Below are positions 29,535-39,175 of a DNA stretch of 64,000 bases, piece by piece. The number at the start of each line of letters is the position of its first letter. The first letter of the stretch is position 1. The translations under genes and the position numbers were made by a program. The stretch is from Serratia proteamaculans (GTDB lineage: Bacteria > Pseudomonadota > Gammaproteobacteria > Enterobacterales > Enterobacteriaceae): the NCBI RefSeq assembly GCF_013337185.1, contig NZ_SWDE01000005.1, positions 186,001 to 250,000 on the forward strand. Direction: 5' to 3'. The notes below the pieces were generated by a model. It made no database searches and was not told the DNA's origin. It was given only the letters and a program-made list of their open reading frames with translations.

Positions 29535-31001
29535 TTACTCGTCTTGCGCAATGCCCGGCGGCAAGCCGCTCATCTCGCAGGCTTTGGCGCCGACACGCGC
29601 CAGCGCCTGACTGTAACGTGCATTAAACGGGTAGCAGCAGGAAAGTCGCAACGCGTTACGATAGCGGCCACTGGGGGAGTACAGCGTGCCGGGCGTCAGG
29701 CAGATTTGTTCCTCCAGCATCTGGTGGAATAGCGCTACGCTGTCGACCCCGGCCGGGAACTCCACCCAGAATACAAAACCGCCCGCGGGTTGTGTCGCCC
29801 GGGTACCGCGTGGGAAGTGACGCGCAATCAGCGCCCGCGCCTCATCCACCTGAGCGGCGTAGCGTTTTCGCAGGTTGCGCAGATGGTGATCGTATCCGCC
29901 GGTTTCCAGAAACATCGCCAGGGTTTCCGACAGCAACTGCGACTCGGACATCGACGACACCGCCTTCAGCTTGCGCAACGCCTCGTTAAAGCGGCCACCA
30001 CTGATCCAACCGATGCGAAAGTCCGGTGCCAGGGTCTTGGTAAAGCTCGAACAAAACAGCACCCAACCGTCGCGATCGAAAGATTTTACCGCCGGGGACA
30101 GCGCACCACCGAACTGCAGCTCTGCGTACAGCCCATCTTCAATCAAGGGTACCTGATGATCGTTCATCAACCGCGCCAAACGTTTTTTCGCCGCCAGCGG
30201 CATGGTGCTGCCCAAGGGGTTTTGCACCGTCGGCATAGCGATCACCGCGTTCAACCGCTTCTCATTGAGCAACAGCTCCAGCGCATCCAGCGACAGGCCG
30301 TGCTGCGGATCGGTAGGAATTTCCAGCGCCTTCAGCCCCAGGCTGGCCAGCAGTGGCAGCAGATAAAAATAGGTCGGTGACTCCAGGCCGACGCAGTCGC
30401 CCGGCCTGGTAGTCACGCGCAGCGCCAGTTGCAGCGCCTCCATGCAGCCGTGAGTCAGCGTGATGTCGCCGGGCTCCAGCAGCATGCCCAATGTCATCGA
30501 ACGCCGGGTGATTTGCTGGCGCAGCCGCAGGCTACCGGGCGGCAACGCGTACTGGCCAATCAGATTCGGCTGGCGGCGTAACTGTGACGAAAGCATCCGC
30601 CCCAACTTGCCGCCGGGATAGAAATCAGAAGTCTGCGGGCAGGCCAGCGAAAGATTGGTGAACGCCGGATTTTGCTGGGCGGCAAACACCGTGTCGATCA
30701 ACGCCAGTACGTCGTCCGCCGGTGGCTCTATCCGGCTGCTGGTCGGTGAGGCGGCTTTCAACGCCGGCAAGGTGTTGCAGACATAAAAACCGGACTGTGG
30801 CCGTGCTTCTATCAGCCCGCGATCTTCCAGGGTGCGGTAAGCCGCCACCACGGTATTGATACTGACGCTATGGCTCTGCGCGCAACGGCGCACCGAAGGT
30901 AAACGGCTGCCGGGTAGCAGCGTGCCGCGGCGTATGGCTTCTGCCAGCGTATCCGCCAGTTGCTGGTAGCGCGTTTCCGGCATTTCATCGAGCAAGGTCA
31001 C
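29535..31001 (-). CDS. MocR-family regulator (GntR HTH fused to PLP aminotransferase domain)
   Basis: A 488-residue regulator. Residues 1-80 form a GntR winged helix (RYQQLADTLAEAIRRGTLLPG, then SRLPSVRRCAQSHSVSINTV). The rest is a fold-type I aminotransferase-like domain with the PLP-lysine segment FCSSFTKTLAPDFRIGWI. MocR proteins sense PLP or an amino-acid adduct and usually do not catalyse transamination. It is related to E. coli YdcR. A GTG at 31001 with GGAG seven bases upstream is the likely start; an ATG at 30983 is the alternative. It is divergent from a LysE-type exporter, which it probably regulates (inference). Confidence 0.88.
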   Translation of the reverse strand: MTLLDEMPETRYQQLADTLAEAIRRGTLLPGSRLPSVRRCAQSHSVSINTVVAAYRTLEDRGLIEARPQSGFYVCNTLPALKAASPTSSRIEPPADDVLALIDTVFAAQQNPAFTNLSLACPQTSDFYPGGKLGRMLSSQLRRQPNLIGQYALPPGSLRLRQQITRRSMTLGMLLEPGDITLTHGCMEALQLALRVTTRPGDCVGLESPTYFYLLPLLASLGLKALEIPTDPQHGLSLDALELLLNEKRLNAVIAMPTVQNPLGSTMPLAAKKRLARLMNDHQVPLIEDGLYAELQFGGALSPAVKSFDRDGWVLFCSSFTKTLAPDFRIGWISGGRFNEALRKLKAVSSMSESQLLSETLAMFLETGGYDHHLRNLRKRYAAQVDEARALIARHFPRGTRATQPAGGFVFWVEFPAGVDSVALFHQMLEEQICLTPGTLYSPSGRYRNALRLSCCYPFNARYSQALARVGAKACEMSGLPPGIAQDE

Positions 31002-31019
31002 AGTTTGTCTCCAGGTAAT

Positions 31020-31051
31020 GGGTACAGTTTGAATTTGCTACAACTGTATCC
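31020..31051. promoter_or_regulatory. Candidate operator between MocR regulator and LysE exporter
   Basis: GGGTACAGTT (31020-31029) and AACTGTATCC (31042-31051) form an inverted repeat matching at 9 of 10 positions, with a 12-base spacer. It lies in the 140-base divergent gap, 19 bases upstream of the regulator GTG, so binding could repress the regulator itself. Confidence 0.55.
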
Positions 31052-31141
31052 ATGACAATAGCGGGTTTTTGGTTCTGTCACCATCTGCCTGTAGGTTTTA
31101 TGCTGGTTCCCTTGCTTCTCAGCCCTTGTAAGGTACCCGTT

Positions 31142-31750
31142 ATGCTGGACTCCGCCTTTATCAGTTATGTCACCGTCATGTCGATCACCCCTGGCCCCAA
31201 TAACCTGCTGCTGGCCTCGTCCGGGGTCAATTTTGGTCTGCGTCGCACCCTGCCGATGGTGTTTGGCATTAGCGTCGGCTGTGCGGTGCAGCTGGCCCTG
31301 ACCACCACCCTGCTGGCACTGATCCTGAGTTCAGCCGCTATGATCCGCTTTCCGTTGGCGGTGATCGGTTGTACCTATCTACTCTGGCTGTCATGGAAAT
31401 TATTCAGGGCGGCCTCGCCTGACGGCAAACAGCAGGCACAGCCGATGCGCTTAATCAGTGGCGCGCTGTTTCAGGCGGTGAATCCCAAAGCCTGGCTGAT
31501 GGCGATTAACGTCGCCATTCTGTTCACCCCGCGTGAAGGTGCCAGCCTTGGCCATACGCTGATGATCATTGCCGGTTTCACCGCCCTGAACATTCCTTGC
31601 GTACTGGTGTGGGCGATATTGGGCGATCGGCTGCGTGATGCGCTGCGCGTGACCTGGAAACTGCGGTTGTTTAACGGCGTCATGGCGGGCTTGATGGCAG
31701 CCACGGCACTGTGGCTGTTATTCGACGAGTGGCGCGCGGCCTTTGCTTAA
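31142..31750 (+). CDS. LysE-family amino-acid/metabolite exporter
   Basis: A 202-residue inner-membrane exporter with about six helices. The N-terminal family signature SVTPGPNN appears as MSITPGPNNLLLASSGVNFG, and FQAVNPKAWLMAIN is the second conserved region. The family exports amino acids, homoserine lactones and cysteine-pathway metabolites; the substrate here is not visible. The ATG at 31142 has AAGG nine bases before it; the longer frame from 31052 would add a non-conserved tail. Its stop overlaps the convergent mtlR stop by four bases. Confidence 0.88.
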   Translation: MLDSAFISYVTVMSITPGPNNLLLASSGVNFGLRRTLPMVFGISVGCAVQLALTTTLLALILSSAAMIRFPLAVIGCTYLLWLSWKLFRAASPDGKQQAQPMRLISGALFQAVNPKAWLMAINVAILFTPREGASLGHTLMIIAGFTALNIPCVLVWAILGDRLRDALRVTWKLRLFNGVMAGLMAATALWLLFDEWRAAFA

Positions 31751-32385
31751 TTGCGGCCGAGCGGGGAAAGCCGGGACGGTTGCTTGGCACCGATACCGGC
31801 GATCAGATCGGTGACCGAAAGCACCATGGTGGAGCGTAACACCTGCTGGTATCGCTGACGCTGCATGGCGATCAGCGATTCTTCCGCTTCGCCGGGCTGC
31901 AGGAAGGTTGGTACCGGCGGCAGCGCAGCCACGCAATGCAGTTCGCCGAACGGCCCGAGGATTTCATCATCGACAAAACGGTATTCCGCCCCGTCGTGGT
32001 TCAGTTCTTCGCGCATTGCCATCAGCAGTTCGGCGTCTTCGTATTCGTGACGTGAGATCACCCCCAGCCCATACATCAGCTTCAGGCGTACCGACAGCTC
32101 ACCCAATGGACCGGCGCCGGACAATAGCGGTTCGACGGCATACTTCACCGCATAGTCATCTTTGCGGAACACCTGCACCACCAGCACGTTCAGCGCTTCC
32201 GCCAGCAGCTCTACCGCCGCGATCAGGAAACTGCGCACCGTCTTGCCTGCGTTCAGCCGTTCCAGAACCTTATTTTCAAATGCCTGTGCTTCTTCCATCG
32301 TCGCTTTTCGAATGGCCTGGGTGGCGCCGTCAATGCCGAAGTCGGGGTGTAGGGGCGCAACTTGCTGCGCCCGAAGATTCATCAT
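31747..32385 (-). CDS. mtlR: Mannitol operon repressor MtlR
   Basis: MtlR represses the mannitol operon; it lacks a classical helix-turn-helix and works as a repressor or co-repressor. The 212-residue protein matches E. coli MtlR (195) from ATMEEAQAFENKVLERLNAG through LRSTMVLSVTDLI. It has conserved VRSFLIAAVELLAEALN and VFRKDDYAVKYAVEPLL. The N-terminus is about 12 residues longer, with starts at 32385 or 32382 (adjacent ATGs). It begins eight bases after the mtlD stop, so mtlADR is one operon. Confidence 0.94.
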   Translation of the reverse strand: MMNLRAQQVAPLHPDFGIDGATQAIRKATMEEAQAFENKVLERLNAGKTVRSFLIAAVELLAEALNVLVVQVFRKDDYAVKYAVEPLLSGAGPLGELSVRLKLMYGLGVISRHEYEDAELLMAMREELNHDGAEYRFVDDEILGPFGELHCVAALPPVPTFLQPGEAEESLIAMQRQRYQQVLRSTMVLSVTDLIAGIGAKQPSRLSPLGRN

Positions 32386-32392
32386 ATCGAAT

Positions 32393-33544
32393 CTACTTTT
32401 GCATGGCGTTATACACAGCAACCGCCTGTTCTACAACCTCACTTTCCGCCGGCAGGCCGGAAATTTGCGCCAGCGCCGCTTTTGGCCCCAGTTTGGCCAG
32501 CAGTTCCACCAGCTCTTTGGCCTGCGGATCCTGCTCGCTGCGGTAGCTCATGGCGGCGGCAATACCCTGAATCAGGTTGGCGTGCGGCAGACCGTACTCC
32601 AGCGTGCCGAGCAGCGGCTTGATCAGGCGATCGCCGGCGCTCAGCTTGCGCAGTGGCTGACGGCCCACACGCTCCACGTCGTCGTGCAGATAGGGGTTTT
32701 CAAAACGGCTGAGGATTTTTTCGATGTAAGCGGCGTGTTTGGCGGCGTCAAAACCGTAGCGTTTGATCAGTACCGCACCGCTTTCTTCCATCGCGCCTTT
32801 CACCACGCGGCGGATCGCCGGGTCGAGAATGGCATCGCGGATGGTCAGCAGGCCGGCCTGCTGCCCAAGATAAGCGGTAATCGCATGGCCGGTATTGAGC
32901 GTGAACAACTTGCGCTCAACAAACGCCATCAGGTTATCGGTCAGTTCCATTCCGGCAATCGCCGGTGGCTGCCCCTTGAACTGGGTTTGATCGACAATCC
33001 ACTCGCTGAAGGTTTCTACCGTCACTTCCAGCGGATCGCTGCTGCCCGCTTCCGCCGGCGGTACAATGCGGTCAACCGCCGAATCAACGAAGCCAACATG
33101 CTGTTCGACCCACGCCTGATCTTCCTGCGGCAACACATCGAACACGTGCTGTTTTAACTGGCTGGTGCCACGCACCATGTTCTCGCAGGCGATGATGTTC
33201 AGCGGTTGGCTGTTGCCCTGCTGATGACGTTTGATTAGCCCTTTGGCGATAGTCCCGGCAATCTTGGCCAGGATCTGCGGGCCCACGGCGGTGGTCACGA
33301 TATCCGCTTCGGCGATCAGCGCAACCGCCTCTTCACTGCCGCTGTTCACTGCGCTGACGTTGTTGACCTGCTCGACCCGGGCCTGCTCACCGACCACGTT
33401 GACCTGGTAGCTTTTACGGCTGTTCAGCAGGTCCAGCACCGTCTGATTAACGTCGGCAAAGGTCAGCTCGGCCCGCGCGTCCGCCAGCAGCTTGCCGATA
33501 AAACCACGGCCAATATTTCCCGCACCGAAATGTAATGCTTTCAT
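32393..33544 (-). CDS. mtlD: Mannitol-1-phosphate 5-dehydrogenase MtlD
   Basis: MtlD oxidises mannitol 1-phosphate to fructose 6-phosphate with NAD+. The 383-residue protein (E. coli 382) begins [20 protein letters not shown] with the Rossmann glycine motif. The polyol dehydrogenase signature region contains [13 protein letters not shown], and the catalytic-Lys segment is [22 protein letters not shown]. It is the second gene of mtlADR; a 9-base-pair hairpin sits in the 58 bases between it and mtlA. Confidence 0.97.
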   Translation of the reverse strand: MKALHFGAGNIGRGFIGKLLADARAELTFADVNQTVLDLLNSRKSYQVNVVGEQARVEQVNNVSAVNSGSEEAVALIAEADIVTTAVGPQILAKIAGTIAKGLIKRHQQGNSQPLNIIACENMVRGTSQLKQHVFDVLPQEDQAWVEQHVGFVDSAVDRIVPPAEAGSSDPLEVTVETFSEWIVDQTQFKGQPPAIAGMELTDNLMAFVERKLFTLNTGHAITAYLGQQAGLLTIRDAILDPAIRRVVKGAMEESGAVLIKRYGFDAAKHAAYIEKILSRFENPYLHDDVERVGRQPLRKLSAGDRLIKPLLGTLEYGLPHANLIQGIAAAMSYRSEQDPQAKELVELLAKLGPKAALAQISGLPAESEVVEQAVAVYNAMQK

Positions 33545-33565
33545 ATTCCTACCTTTCTAATGTCG

Positions 33566-33590
33566 AAGGGTGCAGCAAGCTGCACCCCTT
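33566..33590 (-). other. Intercistronic hairpin between mtlA and mtlD
   Basis: GGGTGCAGC-TT-GCTGCACCC on the minus strand is a 9-base-pair inverted repeat, flanked by AA and TT. It lacks a U-tract. It could stabilise the mtlA 3' end or partly reduce read-through into mtlD (inference). Confidence 0.6.
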
Positions 33591-33602
33591 AAAATGATTC
33601 CG

Positions 33603-35522
33603 TTATCCGCGTTTTTTGCCGCCCAGCAGATCCAGCACTTCCTGCACGCTGGTGGTATTCGCCAGCCGCTCGATGACGCCGTCGTCATCCAATGCATTGG
33701 TCAGGCTGGTGATCACCTGGATATGTTCGTTATTGCGTGCGGCAATACCGATGACCAACCGCGCCACCTCGTCTTCTTCATCACCGAAACGCACACCCTG
33801 CGGGTATTGGCAGAACACCACGCCGGTGCGTAGTACCCGGTCTTTGGCTTCGATGGTGCCGTGCGGCACGGCGATCGACTCGCCCAGATAGGTGGAGGTC
33901 AGTTTTTCGCGCTCCAGCATCGCAGGAACGTATTCCGGTTCGACGTAGCCGCCTTTGACCAGTTGCTCACCGGCAAAGCGGATCGCCTGTTCCTTGTCGC
34001 TGGCCTGCAGGTTAAGGAACACGTTGCTTTCGCTGAGACGGAACAGGTTTTGCTCGCTCGCTTCAAAGCTATCGTCCAGCGTGCTGATCACTTTCTGCTG
34101 GTTGTCGGTGGTTTTGTTGGCCGCCACCAGACGCTCGGTCAGATCGCTGTACAGCTTGCTGTCGAGGAAGTTGGTCAGCGAAATATGCTGAGCCTGTGGC
34201 GCATGGCGCATCGCTCGCTCGGTCAGATCGCGGTGAGTGATCACCAGATCCACATCGTCCGGCAGGCTGTTGATGGCACTGTTGGTTACCGAGATATTTT
34301 TCAGCCCGGCATCCGCCACTTTCTTGCGCAGTACCCCAGCCCCCATTGCACTGGAGCCCATACCGGCATCACAGGCAACGATGATTTTACGCACCGTGGT
34401 CAAATCGCCATCGACCGCTGCATGAGCCGCCGCGCCGCCTTTAGACTGCGCTTTCATATCCTGCATGCGACGAGTCGCCTCTTCCAGGTCGTCCTCTTCT
34501 TTCACTTTTGAGGTCTTCAGCAGGAAGCTGGCGACCACGAATGACACCACAAAGGCCGCACCGATAGCCGCCAGGTTGGCGAAATAAGCGCCCTTCGGCG
34601 TCATCGCCAACACCGCCAGAATCGAACCCGGTGAAGCCGGTGAAACCAAACCACCATGTAACAGGGTCAGGGTGAATACGCCGGTCATGCCACCCAGGAT
34701 CACCGCCAACAACAGGCGTGGGTTCATCAGCACGTACGGGAAGTAGATTTCGTGGATACCACCGAAGAAGTGGATGATCGCCGCACCACCGGCAGACTGC
34801 TTGGCACTGCCGCGGCCAAAGAACATGTAGGCCATCAGCACGCCCAAACCCGGGCCTGGGTTGGCTTCAATCAGGAAGAAGATGGATTTACCGGTTTCTG
34901 TCGCCTGCTGGATGCCCAGCGGTGAGAAGATACCGTGGTTAATCGCGTTATTCAGGAACAGGATTTTCGCCGGCTCCACGAAGATGGACGCCAGCGGCAA
35001 CAGGTTGTTGGTCACCATGATATTTACACCGGCAGCCAGGATATGCGACAACCCTTCAACCAGCGGACCAATCGCCATAAACGACAGAATAGCCAACAAC
35101 ATACCGATAATGCCGGCGGAGAAGTTGTTCACCAACATCTCAAAGCCGCTTTTGATCTTGCCGTCTACCCAGCGGTCAAAATGCTTAATCGCCCAGCCGC
35201 CCAGCGGACCGGCAATCATCGCACCGAGGAACATTGGCATGTCGGCACCGACAATCACACCCATGGTAGTGATGGCACCGACCACGCCGCCGCGATCGCC
35301 CCCCACCAGGCGGCCACCGGTGAAACCGATCAGCAGCGGCAGCAGGTAAGTGATCATTGGGCCAACCAACTTGGCTAAGGTTTCGTTCGGCAGCCAACCG
35401 GTAGGAATGAATAACGCGGTGATGATACCCCAGGCGATAAATGCGCCAATGTTGGGCATCACCATGTTGCTTAAGAAGCGGCCAAAGTTCTGAACTTTGA
35501 CTTTGATATCTGGTGAAAACAT
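33603..35522 (-). CDS. mtlA: PTS mannitol transporter subunit IICBA, MtlA
   Basis: MtlA imports mannitol and phosphorylates it to mannitol 1-phosphate. The 639-residue protein (E. coli 637) has all three domains. The IIC membrane domain covers about 1-340 (with GIHEIYFPYVLMNPRL). IIB carries the phospho-Cys in IIVACDAGMGSSAMGAG, at about residue 385. IIA carries the phospho-His in LGESIAVPHGTIEAKD, at about 555. The ATG at 35522 (MFSPDIKVKVQNFGRF) follows AGGGGTG; an upstream extension is not conserved. Four CRP-like sites upstream indicate catabolite control. Confidence 0.97.
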   Translation of the reverse strand: MFSPDIKVKVQNFGRFLSNMVMPNIGAFIAWGIITALFIPTGWLPNETLAKLVGPMITYLLPLLIGFTGGRLVGGDRGGVVGAITTMGVIVGADMPMFLGAMIAGPLGGWAIKHFDRWVDGKIKSGFEMLVNNFSAGIIGMLLAILSFMAIGPLVEGLSHILAAGVNIMVTNNLLPLASIFVEPAKILFLNNAINHGIFSPLGIQQATETGKSIFFLIEANPGPGLGVLMAYMFFGRGSAKQSAGGAAIIHFFGGIHEIYFPYVLMNPRLLLAVILGGMTGVFTLTLLHGGLVSPASPGSILAVLAMTPKGAYFANLAAIGAAFVVSFVVASFLLKTSKVKEEDDLEEATRRMQDMKAQSKGGAAAHAAVDGDLTTVRKIIVACDAGMGSSAMGAGVLRKKVADAGLKNISVTNSAINSLPDDVDLVITHRDLTERAMRHAPQAQHISLTNFLDSKLYSDLTERLVAANKTTDNQQKVISTLDDSFEASEQNLFRLSESNVFLNLQASDKEQAIRFAGEQLVKGGYVEPEYVPAMLEREKLTSTYLGESIAVPHGTIEAKDRVLRTGVVFCQYPQGVRFGDEEDEVARLVIGIAARNNEHIQVITSLTNALDDDGVIERLANTTSVQEVLDLLGGKKRG

Positions 35523-35654
35523 AAAACACACCCCTATTGTTACGCGCTGACAATAGAGCGCGTGATTATTGTTGTTACGATCCAGCTGTGTTGTGGCTGT
35601 ATGCGAAATGGACTCTATCACGCTGCTTTTACCGTGCGAACTTCACGAATTTTT

Positions 35655-35670
35655 TGTGATGCAGATCACC
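35655..35670. promoter_or_regulatory. CRP site 1 upstream of mtlA
   Basis: TGTGATGCAGATCACC matches TGTGA-N6-TCACA at 9 of 10 positions, 133 bases upstream of the mtlA ATG. Confidence 0.7.
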
Positions 35671-35698
35671 AACACCACCCCACTCAATGGGCACTTAT

Positions 35699-35714
35699 GG
35701 TGATTTGCATCACA
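35699..35714. promoter_or_regulatory. CRP site 2 upstream of mtlA
   Basis: GGTGATTTGCATCACA matches the CRP consensus at 9 of 10 positions. Confidence 0.65.
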
Positions 35715-35771
35715 TTTAATCGGTGTAGAAAAAATACAACGCGCTAAATCCACCCTAAAATCCCGGAAAAA

Positions 35772-35787
35772 TGCGATGCACGTCACA
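35772..35787. promoter_or_regulatory. CRP site 3 upstream of mtlA
   Basis: TGCGATGCACGTCACA matches the CRP consensus at 9 of 10 positions. Confidence 0.65.
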
Positions 35788-35815
35788 TTTTCATATTGCG
35801 TGTTTGTTTTTAAAT

Positions 35816-35831
35816 TGTGACGTTAATCACA
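35816..35831. promoter_or_regulatory. CRP site 4 upstream of mtlA (perfect match)
   Basis: TGTGACGTTAATCACA has both perfect half-sites and sits in a longer palindrome (AATTGTGA and TCACAATT). E. coli mtlA also has several CRP sites. The remaining part of this gap, 35832-36038, shows no gene or clear signal. Confidence 0.75.
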
Positions 35832-36038
35832 ATTTATTTGTTGATGGCTACCGAATCCTGGTCTGGAGGTGTTCTTCCCTGTGAGCATTCATCCCGTCGG
35901 GAAATAACAGTGCGATGGATGAATGAAAGAAAACTACATGTCGGAAAAGGATGATTAATTGAAGTGTAGTACAGAAGCGACGAGCAAGAAGTGAGCAAGT
36001 GATTGGAAAGACTGGCAGGGAATGGCTGAAGAGAAATG

Positions 36039-36064
36039 GCAGAAGCCGGGATGCCGGCCTCTGC
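36039..36064 (-). terminator. Terminator after yiaF
   Basis: On the minus strand GCAGA-GGCCGG..CCGGC-TCTGC forms an 11-position stem with one mismatch and a four-base loop, then CATTTCTCTTC. It lies 11 bases after the yiaF stop. Confidence 0.6.
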
Positions 36065-36074
36065 GTTTACACTA

Positions 36075-36794
36075 TTACTGGGTGACGCTTGAGACGGTTT
36101 TCTGTGCGTTCAGTAAATCCTGCTGCTTGGCGACCAGATTCGACATCATGGTGTTGTACTGCGTTGCCTGCTGAGAAGTACGGAATTGCACGCCGTTATT
36201 GTTAAAGCTCACCTGATTGCCCTGAGTGCGCAGGAAATCCCCCACCTGCACCAGATCCTGAACGAAACTGGCGGTAGCTGGAATAACCGGCATCAGCGCA
36301 TTGGCAGGCCCGGTGACAATTTTGTCGTAGGCCTGGTTATACACCGCTTTCAGATCGTCAGGTTGCTTCAGCGCTGCCCGGGCGGTATCCGCCTGTGACT
36401 TGGCTGACTGGATCTGCTGCCCCAGCAGGTTCAGAGCCCCAACGGACTGTTGCAGCGAATCACGCTTGCTCATGTAGTCCTGTGCGGTGCGGATCTGGTT
36501 AATCTGATCCAACGCCGGCGTCAGGCTGGCATCCAGTGACTTGGACAACTGCTGTGAAAAACCGACCAAAATAGCGTAATCACCGGCATAGTTGCCGAAC
36601 TTCTGTTTCTGATCTTCGCTCAGCGTCGGGATTTTCGCGCCGCTGCGCATCACCGTATTCTGTATGTAATCAATAAACGCCTTGCGTTGTTCCGGCTCTT
36701 TATCGCCGCAAGCAGTCAGCTGCATGACCACCAACAATGCCAATACCGGGGCCAACCAACGCGCGAAATTTCTGCTCTGGATCCCTACCGCCAT
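36075..36794 (-). CDS. yiaF: DUF3053 lipoprotein YiaF
   Basis: A 239-residue lipoprotein of unknown function matching E. coli YiaF (236). The N-terminal segment ends in the lipobox LTAC (VVMQLTACGDKEPEQ). Asp at +3, not +2, leaves the sorting signal unclear. The body is helical and rich in Gln, with conserved QRKAFIDYIQNTVMRSG and QVSFNNNGVQFRTSQQATQYN. The ATG at 36794 has CAGGAG upstream. It is transcribed alone, between the glyS terminator and its own. Confidence 0.9.
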   Translation of the reverse strand: MAVGIQSRNFARWLAPVLALLVVMQLTACGDKEPEQRKAFIDYIQNTVMRSGAKIPTLSEDQKQKFGNYAGDYAILVGFSQQLSKSLDASLTPALDQINQIRTAQDYMSKRDSLQQSVGALNLLGQQIQSAKSQADTARAALKQPDDLKAVYNQAYDKIVTGPANALMPVIPATASFVQDLVQVGDFLRTQGNQVSFNNNGVQFRTSQQATQYNTMMSNLVAKQQDLLNAQKTVSSVTQ

Positions 36795-36903
36795 GTGACA
36801 TAACTCCTGTTATAAACCTGCTTTTTCATCGGACTCCGTCCCTTTTGCTGCACTCCCTGCGCCTATAAGAATAGATCAACTGAGTGCGATACGATACGCG
36901 ATT

Positions 36904-36936
36904 CACCTTTCGGGGGTTATTCTTCGGTGAAAGGTG
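36904..36936. repeat. Inverted repeat upstream of yiaF
   Basis: CACCTTTC (36904-36911) pairs with GAAAGGTG (36929-36936) across a 17-base loop. It lies in the 302-base gap between yiaF and glyS. The role is unknown. Confidence 0.5.
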
Positions 36937-36946
36937 GGCAATGACG

Positions 36947-36989
36947 AAGTCCTACCCCCCAAGTCAGCCCCCAAGTCCCCCCCCAAGTC
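36947..36989. repeat. C-rich minisatellite-like repeat (AAGTC plus C-run)
   Basis: AAGTC occurs four times at 36947, 36961, 36973 and 36985. The copies are separated by C-rich spacers ending in runs of six, five and eight C. The minus strand therefore carries G runs of eight, five and six with 4-7-base linkers, so a G-quadruplex is possible. It lies about 150-195 bases upstream of the yiaF start. Confidence 0.7.
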
Positions 36990-37056
36990 GGCGAGCTTTT
37001 GGCCGCGTTAAAAGGAACTGGTTTGACACAAAACCGTCCACTGCGGAAACAGCAAT

Positions 37057-37082
37057 AAAAAAGGCGCCCTAAGGCGCCTTTT
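37057..37082 (-). terminator. Terminator after glyS
   Basis: AAGGCGCC-TTAG-GGCGCCTT followed by TTTTATT on the minus strand. The stop of glyS is about 17 bases upstream. Confidence 0.85.
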
Positions 37083-37096
37083 CACAGCAAAACCGC

Positions 37097-39166
37097 TTAT
37101 TGCAGCACGGAGATATCCGCGACCTGCAGGAACAGCTCACGCAGCTTGCTCAGCAGCGTCAGACGGTTCACACGCACCGCTTCGTCTTCTGCCATTACCA
37201 TGACGTTGTCGAAGAACGCATCGACCGGCTCACGCAGGTCAGCCAGCTCCACCAACGCATCCTGATAGTTGCCTGCCGCAAAATACGGCTCCAGCTTATC
37301 GCGCAGCACCACCAGATGGGTCGCCAGTTGGATCTCAGCCGCTTCTTTCAATACCGAGGCATGGACGCGGTCATTGAGCGTATCGGTAGATTTCGCCAGG
37401 ATATTGGAAACGCGTTTGTTGGCCGCAGCCAGCGCAGCTGCCGCTTCCAGGGTACGGAAGTGGGTCACCGCTTTGACGCGCGCATCGAAGTCCGCCGGTT
37501 TGGTTGGACGACGTGCCAACACCGCCTGAATGGTGTCTACCGCGTGACCTTCTTCCTGATACCAGGCGCGGAAACGGCCCAGCATAAACTCAACCACTTC
37601 ATCGACCACCTTGGCGTTGGTCAGCTTGCTGCCGTAAAGGCGCACGGCCTCTTCGGTCAGGGTCTGCAGATCCAGCGTCAGGTTTTTCTCAACGATAATA
37701 CGCAGCACGCCCAGCGCAGCACGGCGCAGTGCGAACGGGTCTTTATCGCCTTTCGGATGTTGCCCGATACCGAAAATACCGGCTAGGGTGTCCATCTTGT
37801 CAGCGATCGCCAGCGAACAGGCCACCAGCGACTCTGGCAGCGCATCACCGGCAAAGCGCGGTTGATACTGCTCATTGAGTGCAACCGCCACGTCTTCAGC
37901 TTCGCCGTCATGACGCGCGTAGTGCATGCCCATCACGCCCTGGGTGTCGGTGAATTCGAAGACCATGTTGGTCATCAGATCACACTTCGACAGCAGGCCC
38001 GCACGGGTGGCGTGGTTAACATCGGCGCCAATCTGGCCGGCAACCCAGCCCGCCAGCGTCTGAATACGATCGGTCTTGTCGCGCAGGGTACCCAGTTGCT
38101 GTTGGAACAGCACGGTTTCCAGACGCGGCAGGTTATCTTCCAGACGTTTTTTGCGGTCGGTGTTGAAGAAGAACTCGGCATCGGCCAGACGCGGGCGCAC
38201 CACCTTCTCGTTACCGGAGATAATTTGCTGCGGATCTTTGGATTCGATATTGGCCACAAAGATAAAGTTCGGCATCAGTTTGCCCGCGGCGTCATACACC
38301 GGGAAATACTTCTGATCGCCCTTCATGGTGTACACCAGCGCTTCCGCCGGCACCGCCAGGAATTTCTCTTCGAATTTGGCGGTCAACACCACCGGCCACT
38401 CGACCAGCGAGGCCACTTCTTCCAGCAGGCTTTCGCTCAGATCGGCCTTGCCGCCAATGGTCGACGCAGCCAGCTCGGCGTCACGCTTGATCATTGCCTT
38501 ACGGGTTTCGTAATCGGCGATCACCTTACCGCGCTCCAACAGGATCTGCGGATATTGGTCGGCGTTGTCGATAGTGAACTCGGCTTCACCCATGAAACGG
38601 TGGCCGCGAACCGTACGGGCAGAATCGATGCCCAGCACGGTGCCTGGGATCAGTTCCGCACCCAGCAGCATCGTCACGGTGTGCACCGGACGCACGAACT
38701 GCACGTCGGAATCACCCCAGCGCATTAGTTTCGGGATCGGCAGCTTGGCCAGTGAATTACTGACCATGCCCGCCAGCAGCGCTTGCGCGGACTGGCCTTT
38801 AACGTGGGCGCGATACAGCAGCCATTCACCTTTGTCGGTCGCCAGACGTTCGGCCTGATCGACGGTAATACCACAACCGCGTGCCCAACCTTCGGCCGCT
38901 TTGCTTGGCTTGCCTTCGGCGTCAAACGCCTGGGCAATGGCCGGACCGCGTTTTTCGACTTCGCGATCGGCCTGTGCAGCGCTCAGATTAGCCACTTTCA
39001 GCGCCAGACGGCGTGGAGCGGCAAACCAGCTCACTTCGCCGTGCTCTAGGTTGGCGCTATCGAGCTCGGCGGTAAAATTCGCGGCAAAAGCTTCTGCCAG
39101 TGAACGAAGAGCCTTCGGCGGCAGCTCTTCCGTGCCGATTTCCACCAGGAAAGTCTGTTGAGTCAT
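37097..39166 (-). CDS. glyS: Glycyl-tRNA synthetase beta subunit GlyS
   Basis: GlyS is the large subunit of the alpha2-beta2 glycyl-tRNA synthetase and mainly binds tRNA(Gly). The 689-residue length equals E. coli GlyS. It starts [22 protein letters not shown], has the HD-like central region and ends in a DALR-type anticodon-binding domain ([19 protein letters not shown]). The start lies nine bases after the glyQ stop, so glyQS is one operon with a strong terminator behind it. Confidence 0.97.
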   Translation of the reverse strand: MTQQTFLVEIGTEELPPKALRSLAEAFAANFTAELDSANLEHGEVSWFAAPRRLALKVANLSAAQADREVEKRGPAIAQAFDAEGKPSKAAEGWARGCGITVDQAERLATDKGEWLLYRAHVKGQSAQALLAGMVSNSLAKLPIPKLMRWGDSDVQFVRPVHTVTMLLGAELIPGTVLGIDSARTVRGHRFMGEAEFTIDNADQYPQILLERGKVIADYETRKAMIKRDAELAASTIGGKADLSESLLEEVASLVEWPVVLTAKFEEKFLAVPAEALVYTMKGDQKYFPVYDAAGKLMPNFIFVANIESKDPQQIISGNEKVVRPRLADAEFFFNTDRKKRLEDNLPRLETVLFQQQLGTLRDKTDRIQTLAGWVAGQIGADVNHATRAGLLSKCDLMTNMVFEFTDTQGVMGMHYARHDGEAEDVAVALNEQYQPRFAGDALPESLVACSLAIADKMDTLAGIFGIGQHPKGDKDPFALRRAALGVLRIIVEKNLTLDLQTLTEEAVRLYGSKLTNAKVVDEVVEFMLGRFRAWYQEEGHAVDTIQAVLARRPTKPADFDARVKAVTHFRTLEAAAALAAANKRVSNILAKSTDTLNDRVHASVLKEAAEIQLATHLVVLRDKLEPYFAAGNYQDALVELADLREPVDAFFDNVMVMAEDEAVRVNRLTLLSKLRELFLQVADISVLQ

Positions 39167-39175
39167 GGCTGCCTC

